A stretch of DNA of 64,000 nucleotides from an uncultured Prevotellaceae bacterium. Its GTDB lineage: Bacteria; Bacteroidota; Bacteroidia; Bacteroidales; Bacteroidaceae. The notes under the pieces were generated by a model. That model was not told the origin of the DNA and did not search any database. It saw nothing but the letters and a program-made list of their open reading frames with translations. Below are positions 50,736-60,696 of the stretch, in pieces. How positions within the stretch are numbered: position 1 is the first letter of the stretch; the number at the start of each line of letters is the position of its first letter. The position numbers and the translations under genes are program-made. Location: the NCBI GenBank assembly GCA_902789415.1, contig CADAOD010000003.1, positions 86,691 through 150,690 on the forward strand. Direction: 5' to 3'.

Positions 50736-52358
50736 ATGAAACTAAATAAAGTATTTCTTGCAGCTGGCATGTTTGCCGTAGCACTCACCAGCTGTACAGA
50801 TTTGGATGTAACTCCAAGTTCTCAATACACAGAAGACCCCAGTAAGAATTCTGGAGTTGACCCGATGATTATGGTAGAGGCAAAAATGGCAGATTTGTAT
50901 TTCCACCTGTCAGGTACATTTGGTCGCCGATATATGGAAGCACAGTGCCTTGCTTCGGATGAGTTTACGTCTCTGGCTTTTGATGGAGGCTACTATGATG
51001 GTGGTACCTATGCTCATCAGGCTCTTCACTGCAGTTCGGCTACCGATGCCTCGCTCGACTGGTATTCGGATGTAACTGCTGGTATTACAAAGGCCAACAC
51101 TATTCTTGAGGAACTAGGTAGTAGTGCTTCTGTCCAGATGACAGCACCTGCTCGTGCTATTCGTGCTTACTTTACATGGATATTGATGGATAGCTTTGGC
51201 GATACACCTATTCTTGAAAAGGTGCCTGCTGAGGGTGAGGTGGTAGCTCGTTCTCCACGCAAGGAAGTTGCTGAGTGGATTGAGAGTGAACTCACAGAGA
51301 TTATTCCTTACCTCACAGAGGATGTAACAGAGAATACCTATGGTAAACCAACCAAGTGGATGGCACAGGCTCTGCTTGCTAAGCTTTATATCAACTGGCC
51401 AGTCTATACAGCCGAGTCTGTTGATCAGTATGATGCTGCTACTGCTGCAAATCCAAAACTCGATGCATGTATCGAACTTTGTGATGACATCATCAATAGC
51501 GGTAAGTTCAATTTGGGCTCTGTTGACTATCTGCATAAGTTCTCATACGACAATGGCTCTCAGATAGAAGACTTCATCTATGCAATGCCTTATGACGCTA
51601 TCAACCGTCAGGGTATGCAGTGGGGACGTCCTCGCTCATTCAAACAGTTGAAAGGCATGTTGCCAACTTATTATGGATTTGCTGATAAGTTTACCCAGTC
51701 GTTTGGTGGTAATATGGTCGTTACACCTGAGTTCGCTAAACTCTTTAGCCTCGATGGCGATATCCGCAACCTCAGCATTCTGCGTGGCGACGTCTTTATC
51801 CGTGATTCGAAGACACTGCGTCCTACCTCTGACCCATTTATGTATAAAGACAAGCAGGTTCATTTCACAGAGGACATTACGCTGATTAAGCAAGACAACA
51901 CTATCGACGTGGGTAATGATGATAACGCTATCCAGCAGGGCTGTCACTCTATCAAGTGGTTCATTAATCCTGCCGACTATAACAATGGTCGTAACCAGTC
52001 GAACGATGTGCCCATCTTCCGTTATGCTGATATCCTGCTGATGAAGGCTGAGGCACTCACACGCATTGGCAAGACTGGTGCCAAGGATCTCTTCAATCAG
52101 ATCCGTAAGTATGCTGGTGCACCAGAGATTGCAGCAGAACCTACACTCGATGAGATCTATCAGGAGCGTGGTCGTGAGTTCTTCGACGAGAACTGGCGCC
52201 GTAACGATATGATTCGCTTCGGTCACTTCGAGGACGAGTTCTTCCCTCACTACAAGAACTTCCCTGATGCTAATTTCGATAAGCGTCATCGTATCTTCCC
52301 TATTGAGCAGGAGATGCTCGATCTGAACCCAGGTTGGGAGCAGAACCCTGGTTATTAA
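50736..52358 (+). CDS. SusD-like surface glycan-binding lipoprotein
   Basis: A 540-residue RagB/SusD protein. The lipobox is VALTSC (Cys near residue 20), consistent with a lipid anchor; TPR-like helices and the C-terminal RagB signature (VPIFRYADILLMKAEAL, YQERGREFFDENWRRNDMIRFG) are clear. It binds glycan at the cell surface and caps the SusC transporter. It lies 31 bp after SusC and one base before the second GH28 gene. No SusE/F-like protein follows, so this appears to be a compact locus. Confidence 0.96.
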   Translation: MKLNKVFLAAGMFAVALTSCTDLDVTPSSQYTEDPSKNSGVDPMIMVEAKMADLYFHLSGTFGRRYMEAQCLASDEFTSLAFDGGYYDGGTYAHQALHCSSATDASLDWYSDVTAGITKANTILEELGSSASVQMTAPARAIRAYFTWILMDSFGDTPILEKVPAEGEVVARSPRKEVAEWIESELTEIIPYLTEDVTENTYGKPTKWMAQALLAKLYINWPVYTAESVDQYDAATAANPKLDACIELCDDIINSGKFNLGSVDYLHKFSYDNGSQIEDFIYAMPYDAINRQGMQWGRPRSFKQLKGMLPTYYGFADKFTQSFGGNMVVTPEFAKLFSLDGDIRNLSILRGDVFIRDSKTLRPTSDPFMYKDKQVHFTEDITLIKQDNTIDVGNDDNAIQQGCHSIKWFINPADYNNGRNQSNDVPIFRYADILLMKAEALTRIGKTGAKDLFNQIRKYAGAPEIAAEPTLDEIYQERGREFFDENWRRNDMIRFGHFEDEFFPHYKNFPDANFDKRHRIFPIEQEMLDLNPGWEQNPGY

Positions 52359-52359
52359 T

Positions 52360-53772
52360 TTGAAAGTATTTATAACATCTCTATTTATCTGGGCAGTCAC
52401 TGCTGTGGCTGCCCAGAATATTCATTGTGCGAAGCCTGACATGGAAACAAAGGCTTTGCAAGCGCTCATTGATAAGGTCTCAGCCAAGGGCGGTGGACGA
52501 ATTACATTCCCCAAAGGCGAATACCACACAGGGCAACTGGAACTGAAGAGTGGCGTAGAGCTGCATCTCGAAGAAGGTGCTATGATCCTTGGTAGCACAT
52601 CACCTTATGATTATAATAAGGTGGAAACCAAGCAGTCGGCTGGCGATGAACGAAAGGATAAATCGCAACTTGGCCTTATTATCGCTAACAATGCACGTAA
52701 CATCGCTATAACAGGCTGTGGAACCATCGATGGACAAGGTCTGACTTTGGCATTGACCATCGATAGTCTTCACCATATAGGCGAGCGTATCGACCCTAAT
52801 TATAACAAGCGCCGCCAACGCCCAAGCGAGTTGGTGCGGCCTACGCTGTTTAACTTTGTGGATTGCAAGGATGTACGTATCGAAGGCGTTAGTTTGCGAA
52901 ACAGCGCTGGATGGGGATTATCATTCCACCAGTGCGTGGATATGCATTTGAATCACCTGGATATTTTTAACCGTGCTTACTGGAATAACGATGGTATCGA
53001 CCTGACTGACTGCAAACAGGTGCTGATAGAGAATTGCCGTGTGAACAGTGCCGATGATGGCATCTGCTTGAAATCATACAATCCTGAGCGTTGTAACGAG
53101 GACATCAATATCCGCAACTGCGAGATTCGTAGTAGTGCCTCGGCCATTAAATTTGGAACAGCATCTTATGGCGGATTCCGCCATATCAACATCAGTGGCA
53201 TACGTGTGTTTGACACCTTCCGCTCGGCATTAGCAATCGAAAGTGTGGATGGTGCTATCATCGAGGATGTGATGGCTGATGACATCATAGCCATGAATAC
53301 TGGCAATGCGCTCTTTATCCGCTTGGGCCAGCGCTCAGGCAATAGGAAAGGCGCCATCAGGAACGTTCGCATTACCAATCTGACGGCACAGATACCTTTC
53401 GAACGTCCTGACATCAACTACGACCTTCGAGGACCTGAGGTGGATTATTTCCACAATATCCATCCAGCTCCTATCTGTGGTATCCCAGGCAATCCCATCG
53501 AGAATATCTGCCTTGAGAACATCAACATTACCTATCCAGGTAGGGCCACCAAAGGTATGGCCTATATACCCCTTTGGCGAAAAGGCGACGTACCAGAACA
53601 AATAGATAAATACCCAGAGTTTACCATGTTTGGCGAACTACCATCGTGGGGCCTATATCTACGCCATATTCGTAACATTACCCTAAAGAACGTACAACTA
53701 TCTTTGGCTGCCGATGATTTCCGTCCGGCGATAGTAGAGGAGGATGTAGAAGGAAAGAACATCATTTTTTGA
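52360..53772 (+). CDS. Second GH28 family enzyme, secreted, TTG start
   Basis: A 470-residue beta-helix enzyme. The only start that includes the signal peptide (KVFITSLFIWAVTAVAAQ) is TTG at 52360, one base after the SusD stop, so translation is probably coupled. GH28 blocks: NNDGIDLTDCKQV, SADDGICLKSYN and SASAIKFGTASY; the region after TVHL-equivalent FHQC is LNHLDIFNRAYW. It diverges from the first GH28 and has an extra C-terminal part (GELPSWGLYLRHIRNITLKNV), suggesting a different pectic bond, for example in rhamnogalacturonan. It is the last gene of the SusCD operon. Confidence 0.9.
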   Translation: MKVFITSLFIWAVTAVAAQNIHCAKPDMETKALQALIDKVSAKGGGRITFPKGEYHTGQLELKSGVELHLEEGAMILGSTSPYDYNKVETKQSAGDERKDKSQLGLIIANNARNIAITGCGTIDGQGLTLALTIDSLHHIGERIDPNYNKRRQRPSELVRPTLFNFVDCKDVRIEGVSLRNSAGWGLSFHQCVDMHLNHLDIFNRAYWNNDGIDLTDCKQVLIENCRVNSADDGICLKSYNPERCNEDINIRNCEIRSSASAIKFGTASYGGFRHINISGIRVFDTFRSALAIESVDGAIIEDVMADDIIAMNTGNALFIRLGQRSGNRKGAIRNVRITNLTAQIPFERPDINYDLRGPEVDYFHNIHPAPICGIPGNPIENICLENINITYPGRATKGMAYIPLWRKGDVPEQIDKYPEFTMFGELPSWGLYLRHIRNITLKNVQLSLAADDFRPAIVEEDVEGKNIIF

Positions 53773-53790
53773 AAATTAATTCAATAAATA

Positions 53791-53822
53791 TTTGGTAAAC
53801 TCATAATTTGTATTTACCTTTG
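53791..53822 (+). promoter_or_regulatory. -33/-7 promoter of the DUF3857 gene pair
   Basis: TTTG at 53791-53794 and TACCTTTG at 53815-53822 with a 20-bp spacer, the full Bacteroidota consensus; the ATG is at 53872. Confidence 0.8.
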
Positions 53823-53871
53823 CAGCATAGTTAATAAACTTACAACCAAATAGTGAATACTTAAAAAAAAT

Positions 53872-55851
53872 ATGAGAAGAAATCTTTTACTTGCACTGGT
53901 TATGGTGCTTGCGCAAACAGTATGCGCCCAAACTATTGAACCAAACATGAAATGGGGTAAACCCACAGATCAGGAACTCACAATGACTGAATATCCTGAC
54001 GACAAGGATGCCGACGCCGTTGTACTGTTCAATAAGTTAGATGTTTATTATGGATTTATCGGTGGCAGCTTCAAGGTTTATTATGTTCACAAAACACGAG
54101 CAAAGGTATTAAAACCAGAGGGCAAGCATGTGGCCGACAGGAGTATTGTTATCCAGGACAATGCCTCAAATGGCGCCACTAAAGAGGTAGTAACAGGCTT
54201 GAAGGCTGTTGCCTACAATATAGAGGATGGTAAGGTTGTTAAGACCAAGATGGAACGCACGATGGTGAACGAAGAGCGACTGGACAAATACCAGAAGCAA
54301 ATAAAGTTCAGTGTACCACAAGTCAAGGTGGGTACTGTTATCGAATACGAGTATCACATCGAAAGCGACTATTTTTACAATCTCCGCGACTGGTATGCCC
54401 AGTCAAGCATCCCCGTGTTATACACCAGCTACGAGCTGGCAATTCCTGAATGGTTCGAATTTAATATCGAAGAGACAGGAATGAACCATTTAGAGAAGAA
54501 GATGAGCGAAACTCCTTTGACCCTTCATTATAATGGAGGTTCCGAAACCATTCTTGCAAAAGTCAAGACTTTCACTGGTCGCAATTTGCCAGCCATTAAG
54601 GGCGACAACTATCTGTGGTGCCCCGACAACTACAGCAACAAGGTTACCGCCGAACTTGCAGGTATATATATTCCTGGTTCTGTATACAAGAACTACACCA
54701 CCTCATGGGACGATATTGATAAGCAACTGATGGAGGATGATGAGTTTGGTGGCCGTTTAAAGAAAAACAGTCCATTCAAAGCAGATATCGTAGCTGCCGG
54801 CATACCTGGTATTGCAGATAAGAAAGAGCGTTTTGCTGCTGTATGGAATCTGTTGAAGAGCAAAGTACGCTGGAATGGCGATTATGCTTTCTGGGGCCAG
54901 TCGGCCTCTAAGATTCTGAAAAATGGTATAGGCACCAATGCTGACATCAATTTTCTCTTGATTAATATGCTACACGATGCCGATATCGAAGCAGTGCCTG
55001 TTGTGATGCGTACACGCAATTTGGGCATCCTGCCTCTTTCGCACGCCAGTCTTAAGTATCTTAATACTTTTGTAGTTGGCATATATCTCGACGCGAATAC
55101 CATGGTATTCTTCGATAGTTCGGCTGAAGATGGATATCTGAATGCATTACCAGCAAAACTGCTTGTTAACCGCGCCCGCCTTGTAAGAAAGGATGCGCCA
55201 GGCGAATGGGTCGATCTGCAGGCTTCAGCTCAGGGAAAAGAAACCATTTCAATCATCGCACATCTGGATGCCAACGGACTGTTAACGGGTAAAAAGACTT
55301 GTCGTCTTTATGAAGAAGCCGCAGCAACCCTGCGCCATACATGGCGAGAGGCAAAGGACAGTGTGGAGCAAATTCACAAATTCCAGGAGGATGATGGTAT
55401 TGAAATCCAAGAGTATAATACGTTAGGCCGTACAAACTTCTCACCCACAATGGACGAGCTGATTACATTTACCAAACAGTGCGATGCTGCGGGCGATATG
55501 ATTTATCTGAACCCACTGGTGATGGTTCCCTTTAAGAACTCGCCTTTTACCGCCGCCGAGCGCAATCTTCCTATCGAGTTTCCCTATAACCAGTCTGAAA
55601 CTATCAACTCTGTTATCACGCTGCCTGATGGATATGTAGTAGAAGAGATGCCCAAGCCTATCATGCTTAAGTTTGATGGTATTACTGTGCGTATTGCTTG
55701 TAATGCAAACGGCAATCAGTTGCAAACTCAGCTCAAGTTCAATCTCAGCAAGACCTTCTATGATCAGACAGAGTATCAGGATATTAAGGCTCTATTCGAC
55801 CGTCTTACCGAGTGTAACAATAATATCATTACTATCAAGAAAGCATCATGA
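53872..55851 (+). CDS. DUF3857 protein with degenerate transglutaminase domain
   Basis: A 659-residue protein with a signal peptide ending VCAQ. The N-terminal DUF3857 beta domain (about 50-230) has VKVGTVIEYEYHIES; a transglutaminase-like domain follows at about 310-420. Where active enzymes have G-D-C, this protein reads NGIGTNADINFLLINML near residue 355, so the nucleophile Cys is absent and peptidase activity is unlikely. The C-terminal DUF2569/3858-like part (SVITLPDGYVVEEMPKPI) is intact. It overlaps the next, active-looking homologue by ATGA. Function of the family is not known; a surface or periplasmic partner role is inference. Confidence 0.82.
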   Translation: MRRNLLLALVMVLAQTVCAQTIEPNMKWGKPTDQELTMTEYPDDKDADAVVLFNKLDVYYGFIGGSFKVYYVHKTRAKVLKPEGKHVADRSIVIQDNASNGATKEVVTGLKAVAYNIEDGKVVKTKMERTMVNEERLDKYQKQIKFSVPQVKVGTVIEYEYHIESDYFYNLRDWYAQSSIPVLYTSYELAIPEWFEFNIEETGMNHLEKKMSETPLTLHYNGGSETILAKVKTFTGRNLPAIKGDNYLWCPDNYSNKVTAELAGIYIPGSVYKNYTTSWDDIDKQLMEDDEFGGRLKKNSPFKADIVAAGIPGIADKKERFAAVWNLLKSKVRWNGDYAFWGQSASKILKNGIGTNADINFLLINMLHDADIEAVPVVMRTRNLGILPLSHASLKYLNTFVVGIYLDANTMVFFDSSAEDGYLNALPAKLLVNRARLVRKDAPGEWVDLQASAQGKETISIIAHLDANGLLTGKKTCRLYEEAAATLRHTWREAKDSVEQIHKFQEDDGIEIQEYNTLGRTNFSPTMDELITFTKQCDAAGDMIYLNPLVMVPFKNSPFTAAERNLPIEFPYNQSETINSVITLPDGYVVEEMPKPIMLKFDGITVRIACNANGNQLQTQLKFNLSKTFYDQTEYQDIKALFDRLTECNNNIITIKKAS

Positions 55852-57689
55852 GAAAGGTAATCCTGTTTTTAGCAGCCCTCTTCTGTTCGCATGTGATCAA
55901 CGCTCAGAAGGCTACTATCGAAGAGTCGACTGATGTCATTTGCGATGGTCCTGACCATGCTATACAGCACTTCAAGGGAGTTACAACTATACACAACGAG
56001 CATGGGGCGTCGATGGCTATGTTTGTTTGGTCGTGTAGTAAGCACGACAAACTTACCAGCTTCAAGGGGCAGGTAACCGATGCCTCTGGCCGCGTCATCC
56101 ATAAGTTTAAGGAGAGCGAACTCAAAAAGACGGAGTATTCTGCATATCTGGCAGTAGATGACTATAAGATGTATCTCGACTACACGCCACCATTCTACCC
56201 CGTCACCATCACTTACGAGTGGAGCATCGATAGTCGCGATAATGTGATAGAATTCCCCAGTTTCTGTCCCCAGTCCGACTATGATGTAAGCGTAAAGAAG
56301 GCCACCTACAGTCTGAAGGTGCCCAAGAGTATGAAGATACGTTATGCCCAGCAGAATATTAATAATAAGGTGAACGTCACTGATGGCGACAAGGATACTC
56401 AGGTATTCACACTTCAAGTCGAAGATCTGCCAGCTCTGAAACAAGAACCATATTCTCGTCCGCTTTGCGAAAAAATTCCGTATGCTTGGTTTGCTCCTAC
56501 CAACTTTGTGTATTATGGCACAAAAGGCAGTCTGAACTCTTGGACCGATTTTGGCAAGTGGGAGTATAGTCTGATAAAGGATCGCGACCAACTGACTGAT
56601 GCCGAGCGCCAGGAACTACACCAACTGACAGATGGTCTGAAGACAGATCGTGAAAAGGTCGAGGCTATCTATAAGAGGCTGGAAAAGTCAACCCGCTACG
56701 TGGCTGTTCTACTAGGCATAGGTGGACAGCAACCAGCACCAGCTGCCGATGTGAGCAAGAGGGGATTTGGCGACTGCAAGGGCTTGTCGAACTATATGCG
56801 AGCCATGCTTAAGGAAATAGGTATACCCTCAAATTATACCACCATCAGCACCGTCAATCGCCGACTGCAGAAAGACTATGCCAGTGTTGGTCAGATGAAC
56901 CATGTCATACTTCAGGTTCCCTTAAAGAACGATACGTTATGGCTTGAGTGTACCAATCCACAGCTACCAATGGGATATGTTCATGAGGATATTGCTGGTC
57001 ATGATGCTATCGAAGTGAGCGAGGCTGGAGGCCGATTGGTTCGCCTGCCCGTATATGCCGACAGCACCAATCTGATGCATACCGCTATCAATATCAACCT
57101 ATCAGAACAGGGTGCTGCCAGTCTCAAGGTTTCGCAGTCAGTCCAAAACCATCAGTACGAGAGCTATATCCCACTATTAAAGGCCGATGATAAGGATCGT
57201 CAGAAGTATCTCCAGAAGATAGTATATGCGCCTCAAGCCGAAATCGGCAAGGTCGACATCAACGAATCAGGCGCTAAGATTACCCTTGATGCAGAAATCA
57301 AGAGTCAGAAGTATGCCAACCAGACTGGTCAGCGATTGTTTGTGCCCATCTGCCCAGTTCATCGTGGGTACACAGTGCCAAATACCAATTCAGAGCGTAA
57401 AGAATATATTTGGCGCGAAATGGGCTATCTCGATACCGACGATATCACCATTACAATTCCTGAGGGCTACGCCATCGAATCCTGCCCTAAGGATGTTAAC
57501 ATCGAACAGCCCTTTGCATCGTTTTCATTCAACATCCAAGCTGATGGTCAGACAATCCATATCAAAAACCGATTATTAATGAAGTCGGGTACATTCCCCA
57601 AATCGCAATATACCCAACTTGCCGATTTCATCCGTTCCATCAACAATATCTATAATCAGAAAGTTGTACTTAAAACGACCAATTTATAA
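55848..57689 (+). CDS. DUF3857 protein with transglutaminase-like domain
   Basis: A 613-residue homologue of the preceding protein, signal peptide ending VINAQ. DUF3857 occupies about 30-230 and the transglutaminase-like domain about 245-400. The catalytic Cys is seen in RGFGDCKGLSNYM at residue 310, the His in GQMNHVILQV and the Asp-equivalent in LWLECTNPQ. Such domains act as cysteine peptidases or cross-linkers in the periplasm. The gene starts inside the stop of its neighbour (ATGA), so the active and inactive copies are made together and may pair. Confidence 0.85.
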   Translation: MRKVILFLAALFCSHVINAQKATIEESTDVICDGPDHAIQHFKGVTTIHNEHGASMAMFVWSCSKHDKLTSFKGQVTDASGRVIHKFKESELKKTEYSAYLAVDDYKMYLDYTPPFYPVTITYEWSIDSRDNVIEFPSFCPQSDYDVSVKKATYSLKVPKSMKIRYAQQNINNKVNVTDGDKDTQVFTLQVEDLPALKQEPYSRPLCEKIPYAWFAPTNFVYYGTKGSLNSWTDFGKWEYSLIKDRDQLTDAERQELHQLTDGLKTDREKVEAIYKRLEKSTRYVAVLLGIGGQQPAPAADVSKRGFGDCKGLSNYMRAMLKEIGIPSNYTTISTVNRRLQKDYASVGQMNHVILQVPLKNDTLWLECTNPQLPMGYVHEDIAGHDAIEVSEAGGRLVRLPVYADSTNLMHTAININLSEQGAASLKVSQSVQNHQYESYIPLLKADDKDRQKYLQKIVYAPQAEIGKVDINESGAKITLDAEIKSQKYANQTGQRLFVPICPVHRGYTVPNTNSERKEYIWREMGYLDTDDITITIPEGYAIESCPKDVNIEQPFASFSFNIQADGQTIHIKNRLLMKSGTFPKSQYTQLADFIRSINNIYNQKVVLKTTNL

Positions 57690-57752
57690 GACTAGTGCAT
57701 TGTTTTTTGCATTTATTCAGAACTTTTTGTGGTAAGTATCAAGATTATTTCG

Positions 57753-57760
57753 TATCTTTG
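57753..57760 (+). promoter_or_regulatory. -7 promoter element of the binding protein-sensor phosphatase operon
   Basis: TATCTTTG ending four bases before the GTG at 57765; the message would be essentially leaderless. Confidence 0.6.
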
Positions 57761-57764
57761 CGGC

Positions 57765-58724
57765 GTGAAACCAAAGGTAAAATTATTTATTACTGCTATA
57801 ACGCTTGCAATTTGCTTGCCGTTGCTGGCGCAGAAGAAGTACACAGGAAAGTTCGTCTTCACGCCACAGTGGACTGCCCATGCGCAGTTTGCTGGTTATT
57901 ATGTGGCCCAGGAAAAAGGTTTTTATAAGGCCGAGGGTCTGGATGTGGATATAGTACACCCATCGGTATCCGAAACGGCTATGCATCGCATTCAGGAGGC
58001 TGAGAGTCATGCCACCACGCTGCCACTCTGCTTGGCGATGGAGATTATAGACAAAGGTGTGCCTTTGGTGAATATCCTGCAGACATCGATGAACAATGCC
58101 ATGGTGATTGTATCGCGCCGTGGAAAGAATCCACTTTCGCAGAAGGGTGCCCGCGTGGGTATCTGGCATGCTGGCTTTGGACAGGTGGCTGTTTGCATGA
58201 GTCGCAAGGAGCATCTGAATTACCAATGGATACAGTTTACCTCGAACTTCGACTTGTTTATAAAAGGTGCCATCGACGCCACGCTGGCTATGAGCTATAA
58301 CGAGTACTACCAGCTGATGCAGATGGGCTTTACATTTACCAAGGATAATGTTTATCGCTTTAGCGACCACGGTTACAATATTCAGGACGATGGTCTGTAC
58401 ATGCGCCGCGACTACTACGAGACCCATAAGGCCAAGGCAGAGAAGTTTGCCCGTGCCAGTCGTAAGGGTTGGAAATGGGCCAGCGAGCACCCAGAGGAAA
58501 CGCTGGATATTGTGATGAAATATGTACAGCAGAACCACGTTACCACTAATCGCACGCTGCAGCGCCTGATGCTGAAAGAGATACTGCGCCTGCAGGTGGA
58601 CCGCGACTCGAAGAAACGTGAGTTCCGTTTGCGTCCTGATATGGTGAAGAAAGCCAATATGCTGATGCGTGCCAACGGGATGCTGACGCGAGAAATAACT
58701 TATAAGGAATTATTAGATCGTTAA
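57765..58724 (+). CDS. NMT1/THI5-like periplasmic substrate-binding protein
   Basis: A 319-residue protein read from GTG at 57765, which gives a proper signal peptide (KPKVKLFITAITLAICLPLLAQ); a GTG at 57729 would put the start before the promoter. The binding fold is of the NMT1/THI5 type: VFTPQWTAHAQFAGYYVAQEKGFYKAEGLDVDI at the N-terminus is the diagnostic block of thiamine-precursor and aliphatic sulfonate binders. No ABC permease or ATPase gene is near. Instead it is six bases before a membrane sensor phosphatase, which suggests that it delivers a small ligand to that sensor. The ligand is unknown. Confidence 0.8.
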   Translation: MKPKVKLFITAITLAICLPLLAQKKYTGKFVFTPQWTAHAQFAGYYVAQEKGFYKAEGLDVDIVHPSVSETAMHRIQEAESHATTLPLCLAMEIIDKGVPLVNILQTSMNNAMVIVSRRGKNPLSQKGARVGIWHAGFGQVAVCMSRKEHLNYQWIQFTSNFDLFIKGAIDATLAMSYNEYYQLMQMGFTFTKDNVYRFSDHGYNIQDDGLYMRRDYYETHKAKAEKFARASRKGWKWASEHPEETLDIVMKYVQQNHVTTNRTLQRLMLKEILRLQVDRDSKKREFRLRPDMVKKANMLMRANGMLTREITYKELLDR

Positions 58725-58730
58725 TACCAT

Positions 58731-60653
58731 ATGAAGAATCCAAGAGACTATATTCGCACCTCCCTGTCACGTCGCCTTAGTATTATCATTGTACTGATGG
58801 CCTCGATATTTTTTCTGGGATCACTTGGATTCTTGTTTGTAGAGTCGCGTAAGGCTGTGCGCGAGGAGGCGCTGAACGGTGCGGCTCAGGTGCTGGATAA
58901 TACGGTGCAGCGTGTAAACGTGCTGATGCAGCGTGTTGAGATAGCCTCGGATAACTTTATGTGGTTGCCATTGCGACACCTGGATGTGGCCGACTCGATG
59001 TTTGTGTATTCACGTCGCATGCTGACCTGTAACCCTGATCTGAACGGCTGCTCGATTGCTTTCGAACCTGACTTTTTCCCTGATAAGGGTCATTATTTCT
59101 CGGCCTATACCTATAATGATGATGGTAAGTTTGATACCACTCAGGAGGGTAACCCATCGTACGATTATCACTATATGGATTGGTATCAGGCACCCAAGTT
59201 GCTGGATGAGCCTGTGTGGATTGAGCCGTTTGCTGATTTCAACCCTGAGGATGTCTATGCCGAAGAGATTATCGCTTCGTATTGCCGTCCGATGAAGGAC
59301 TCGAAAGGTCATTACGTGGGTACATTCTCTACGGATATCTCGATGGAGTGGATATCGAAAACCATATCCGAAGTAAAGCCCTATCCCAATTCGTATTGCA
59401 TTATGATAGGTCAGAGTGGTACTTTCTTTGTACACCCTGATACCACCAAACTGCTGCGTGAGAGCATTTTTACGCCTACACTCGAGCATCCTGATACTGC
59501 CCTTACCAACCTGGGTCATGCCATGCAGCGTGGCGAAACAGGTGTGCGCAAACTGGTGTTCGAGGGCAAGGAGAGCTACGTGTTCTATAAACCATTGGGT
59601 ATTACTGGTTGGAGCGTGGCTATGGTGTGCCCCGAGAGCGATATCTTTGGCGGATACATGCGCCTGTATAAGATAGTAATCTTTATTGTAATCGCTGGTT
59701 TGATACTGATGCGTCTGGCCTTCAGTCGTATTATCAAGCGTGAGCTGAAGCCGCTTAACACACTGGCCCTGCAGGCTGAGACGATTGCCTCGGGACAGTT
59801 CGACAAAACGCTGCCACGTGATAACCGTATCGACGAGATCGGTAAACTCACCCAGTCGTTCAGCGACATGCAGCACTCACTGGTTAACTATATCAGCGAA
59901 CTGAAGCGTACCACAGCTGTGAAAGCCTCTATCGAGAGTGAGCTGAAGGTGGCTAGCGACATACAGATGGGCATGATTCCACGTGTGTTCCCGCCATTCC
60001 CTGAGCGTCAGGATATCGACCTCTATGCATCGATGACTCCTGCTAAGGTGGTGGGTGGTGATTTGTACGACTACTTCCTGCAGAACGAGCGCCTTTACTT
60101 CTGTGTGGGCGACGTATCGGGCAAGGGTATTCCTGCTGCAATGTTTATGGCTATTACGCGCGACTTGTTCCGCATTATTGCCCAGCAGAACCGTTCGCCA
60201 TGGGAGATTGCTACCATGATGAACAACTTCCTGGTAAAGGATAACGACCAGAGCATGTTTGTGACCATGTTTATTGGTATGGTTGACCTGCCTAAGGGCC
60301 GACTAGAGTATTGTAACTGCGGTCATAACGTGCCTATACTGGATGGTAAGTTCCTGGAGATGGGCAGCACTAACCAGCCATTGGGTTTGTGGGAGTGCAA
60401 GGCTTTTGAGGGCGAGGTGATAGAGGATATACGCAACCGACAGCTGTTGGTTTATACCGACGGACTGAATGAGGCCGAGAACGAACGTCAGGAGCGTCTG
60501 GGCGACGATCGCCTGCTGGAGGCTATGCAGGGTACCGAGCAGTTGACCTCAGAGGAAATCATCCACCGCCTGAAGGTAGTGGTTAGCAACCATCGTGCCG
60601 GCGCCGAACCAAACGACGACCTCACGCTGTTGTGCCTCTCAATTCGAAAATAA
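58731..60653 (+). CDS. Membrane sensor with Cache domain, HAMP and PP2C/SpoIIE phosphatase
   Basis: A 640-residue protein: membrane helix at about 16-36 (SIIIVLMASIFFLGSLGFLFV), a periplasmic double-Cache-like domain to about 305 (WYQAPKLLDEPVWIEPF, GTFSTDISMEWI, SYCIMIGQSGTFFVHPD), a second helix (IVIFIVIAGLILMRLAF), HAMP (about 335-390) and a SpoIIE-type PP2C domain with GGDLYDYFL, VGDVSGKGIPAAMFMA, YTDGLNEAEN and EPNDDLTLL. It should dephosphorylate an anti-sigma antagonist or similar partner in response to a periplasmic ligand. The preceding gene for an NMT1-like binding protein is the obvious candidate ligand carrier. Confidence 0.9.
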   Translation: MKNPRDYIRTSLSRRLSIIIVLMASIFFLGSLGFLFVESRKAVREEALNGAAQVLDNTVQRVNVLMQRVEIASDNFMWLPLRHLDVADSMFVYSRRMLTCNPDLNGCSIAFEPDFFPDKGHYFSAYTYNDDGKFDTTQEGNPSYDYHYMDWYQAPKLLDEPVWIEPFADFNPEDVYAEEIIASYCRPMKDSKGHYVGTFSTDISMEWISKTISEVKPYPNSYCIMIGQSGTFFVHPDTTKLLRESIFTPTLEHPDTALTNLGHAMQRGETGVRKLVFEGKESYVFYKPLGITGWSVAMVCPESDIFGGYMRLYKIVIFIVIAGLILMRLAFSRIIKRELKPLNTLALQAETIASGQFDKTLPRDNRIDEIGKLTQSFSDMQHSLVNYISELKRTTAVKASIESELKVASDIQMGMIPRVFPPFPERQDIDLYASMTPAKVVGGDLYDYFLQNERLYFCVGDVSGKGIPAAMFMAITRDLFRIIAQQNRSPWEIATMMNNFLVKDNDQSMFVTMFIGMVDLPKGRLEYCNCGHNVPILDGKFLEMGSTNQPLGLWECKAFEGEVIEDIRNRQLLVYTDGLNEAENERQERLGDDRLLEAMQGTEQLTSEEIIHRLKVVVSNHRAGAEPNDDLTLLCLSIRK

Positions 60654-60696
60654 AAAGTATTATATACGTTTTATCAACCATTTTTATTATCAACTT

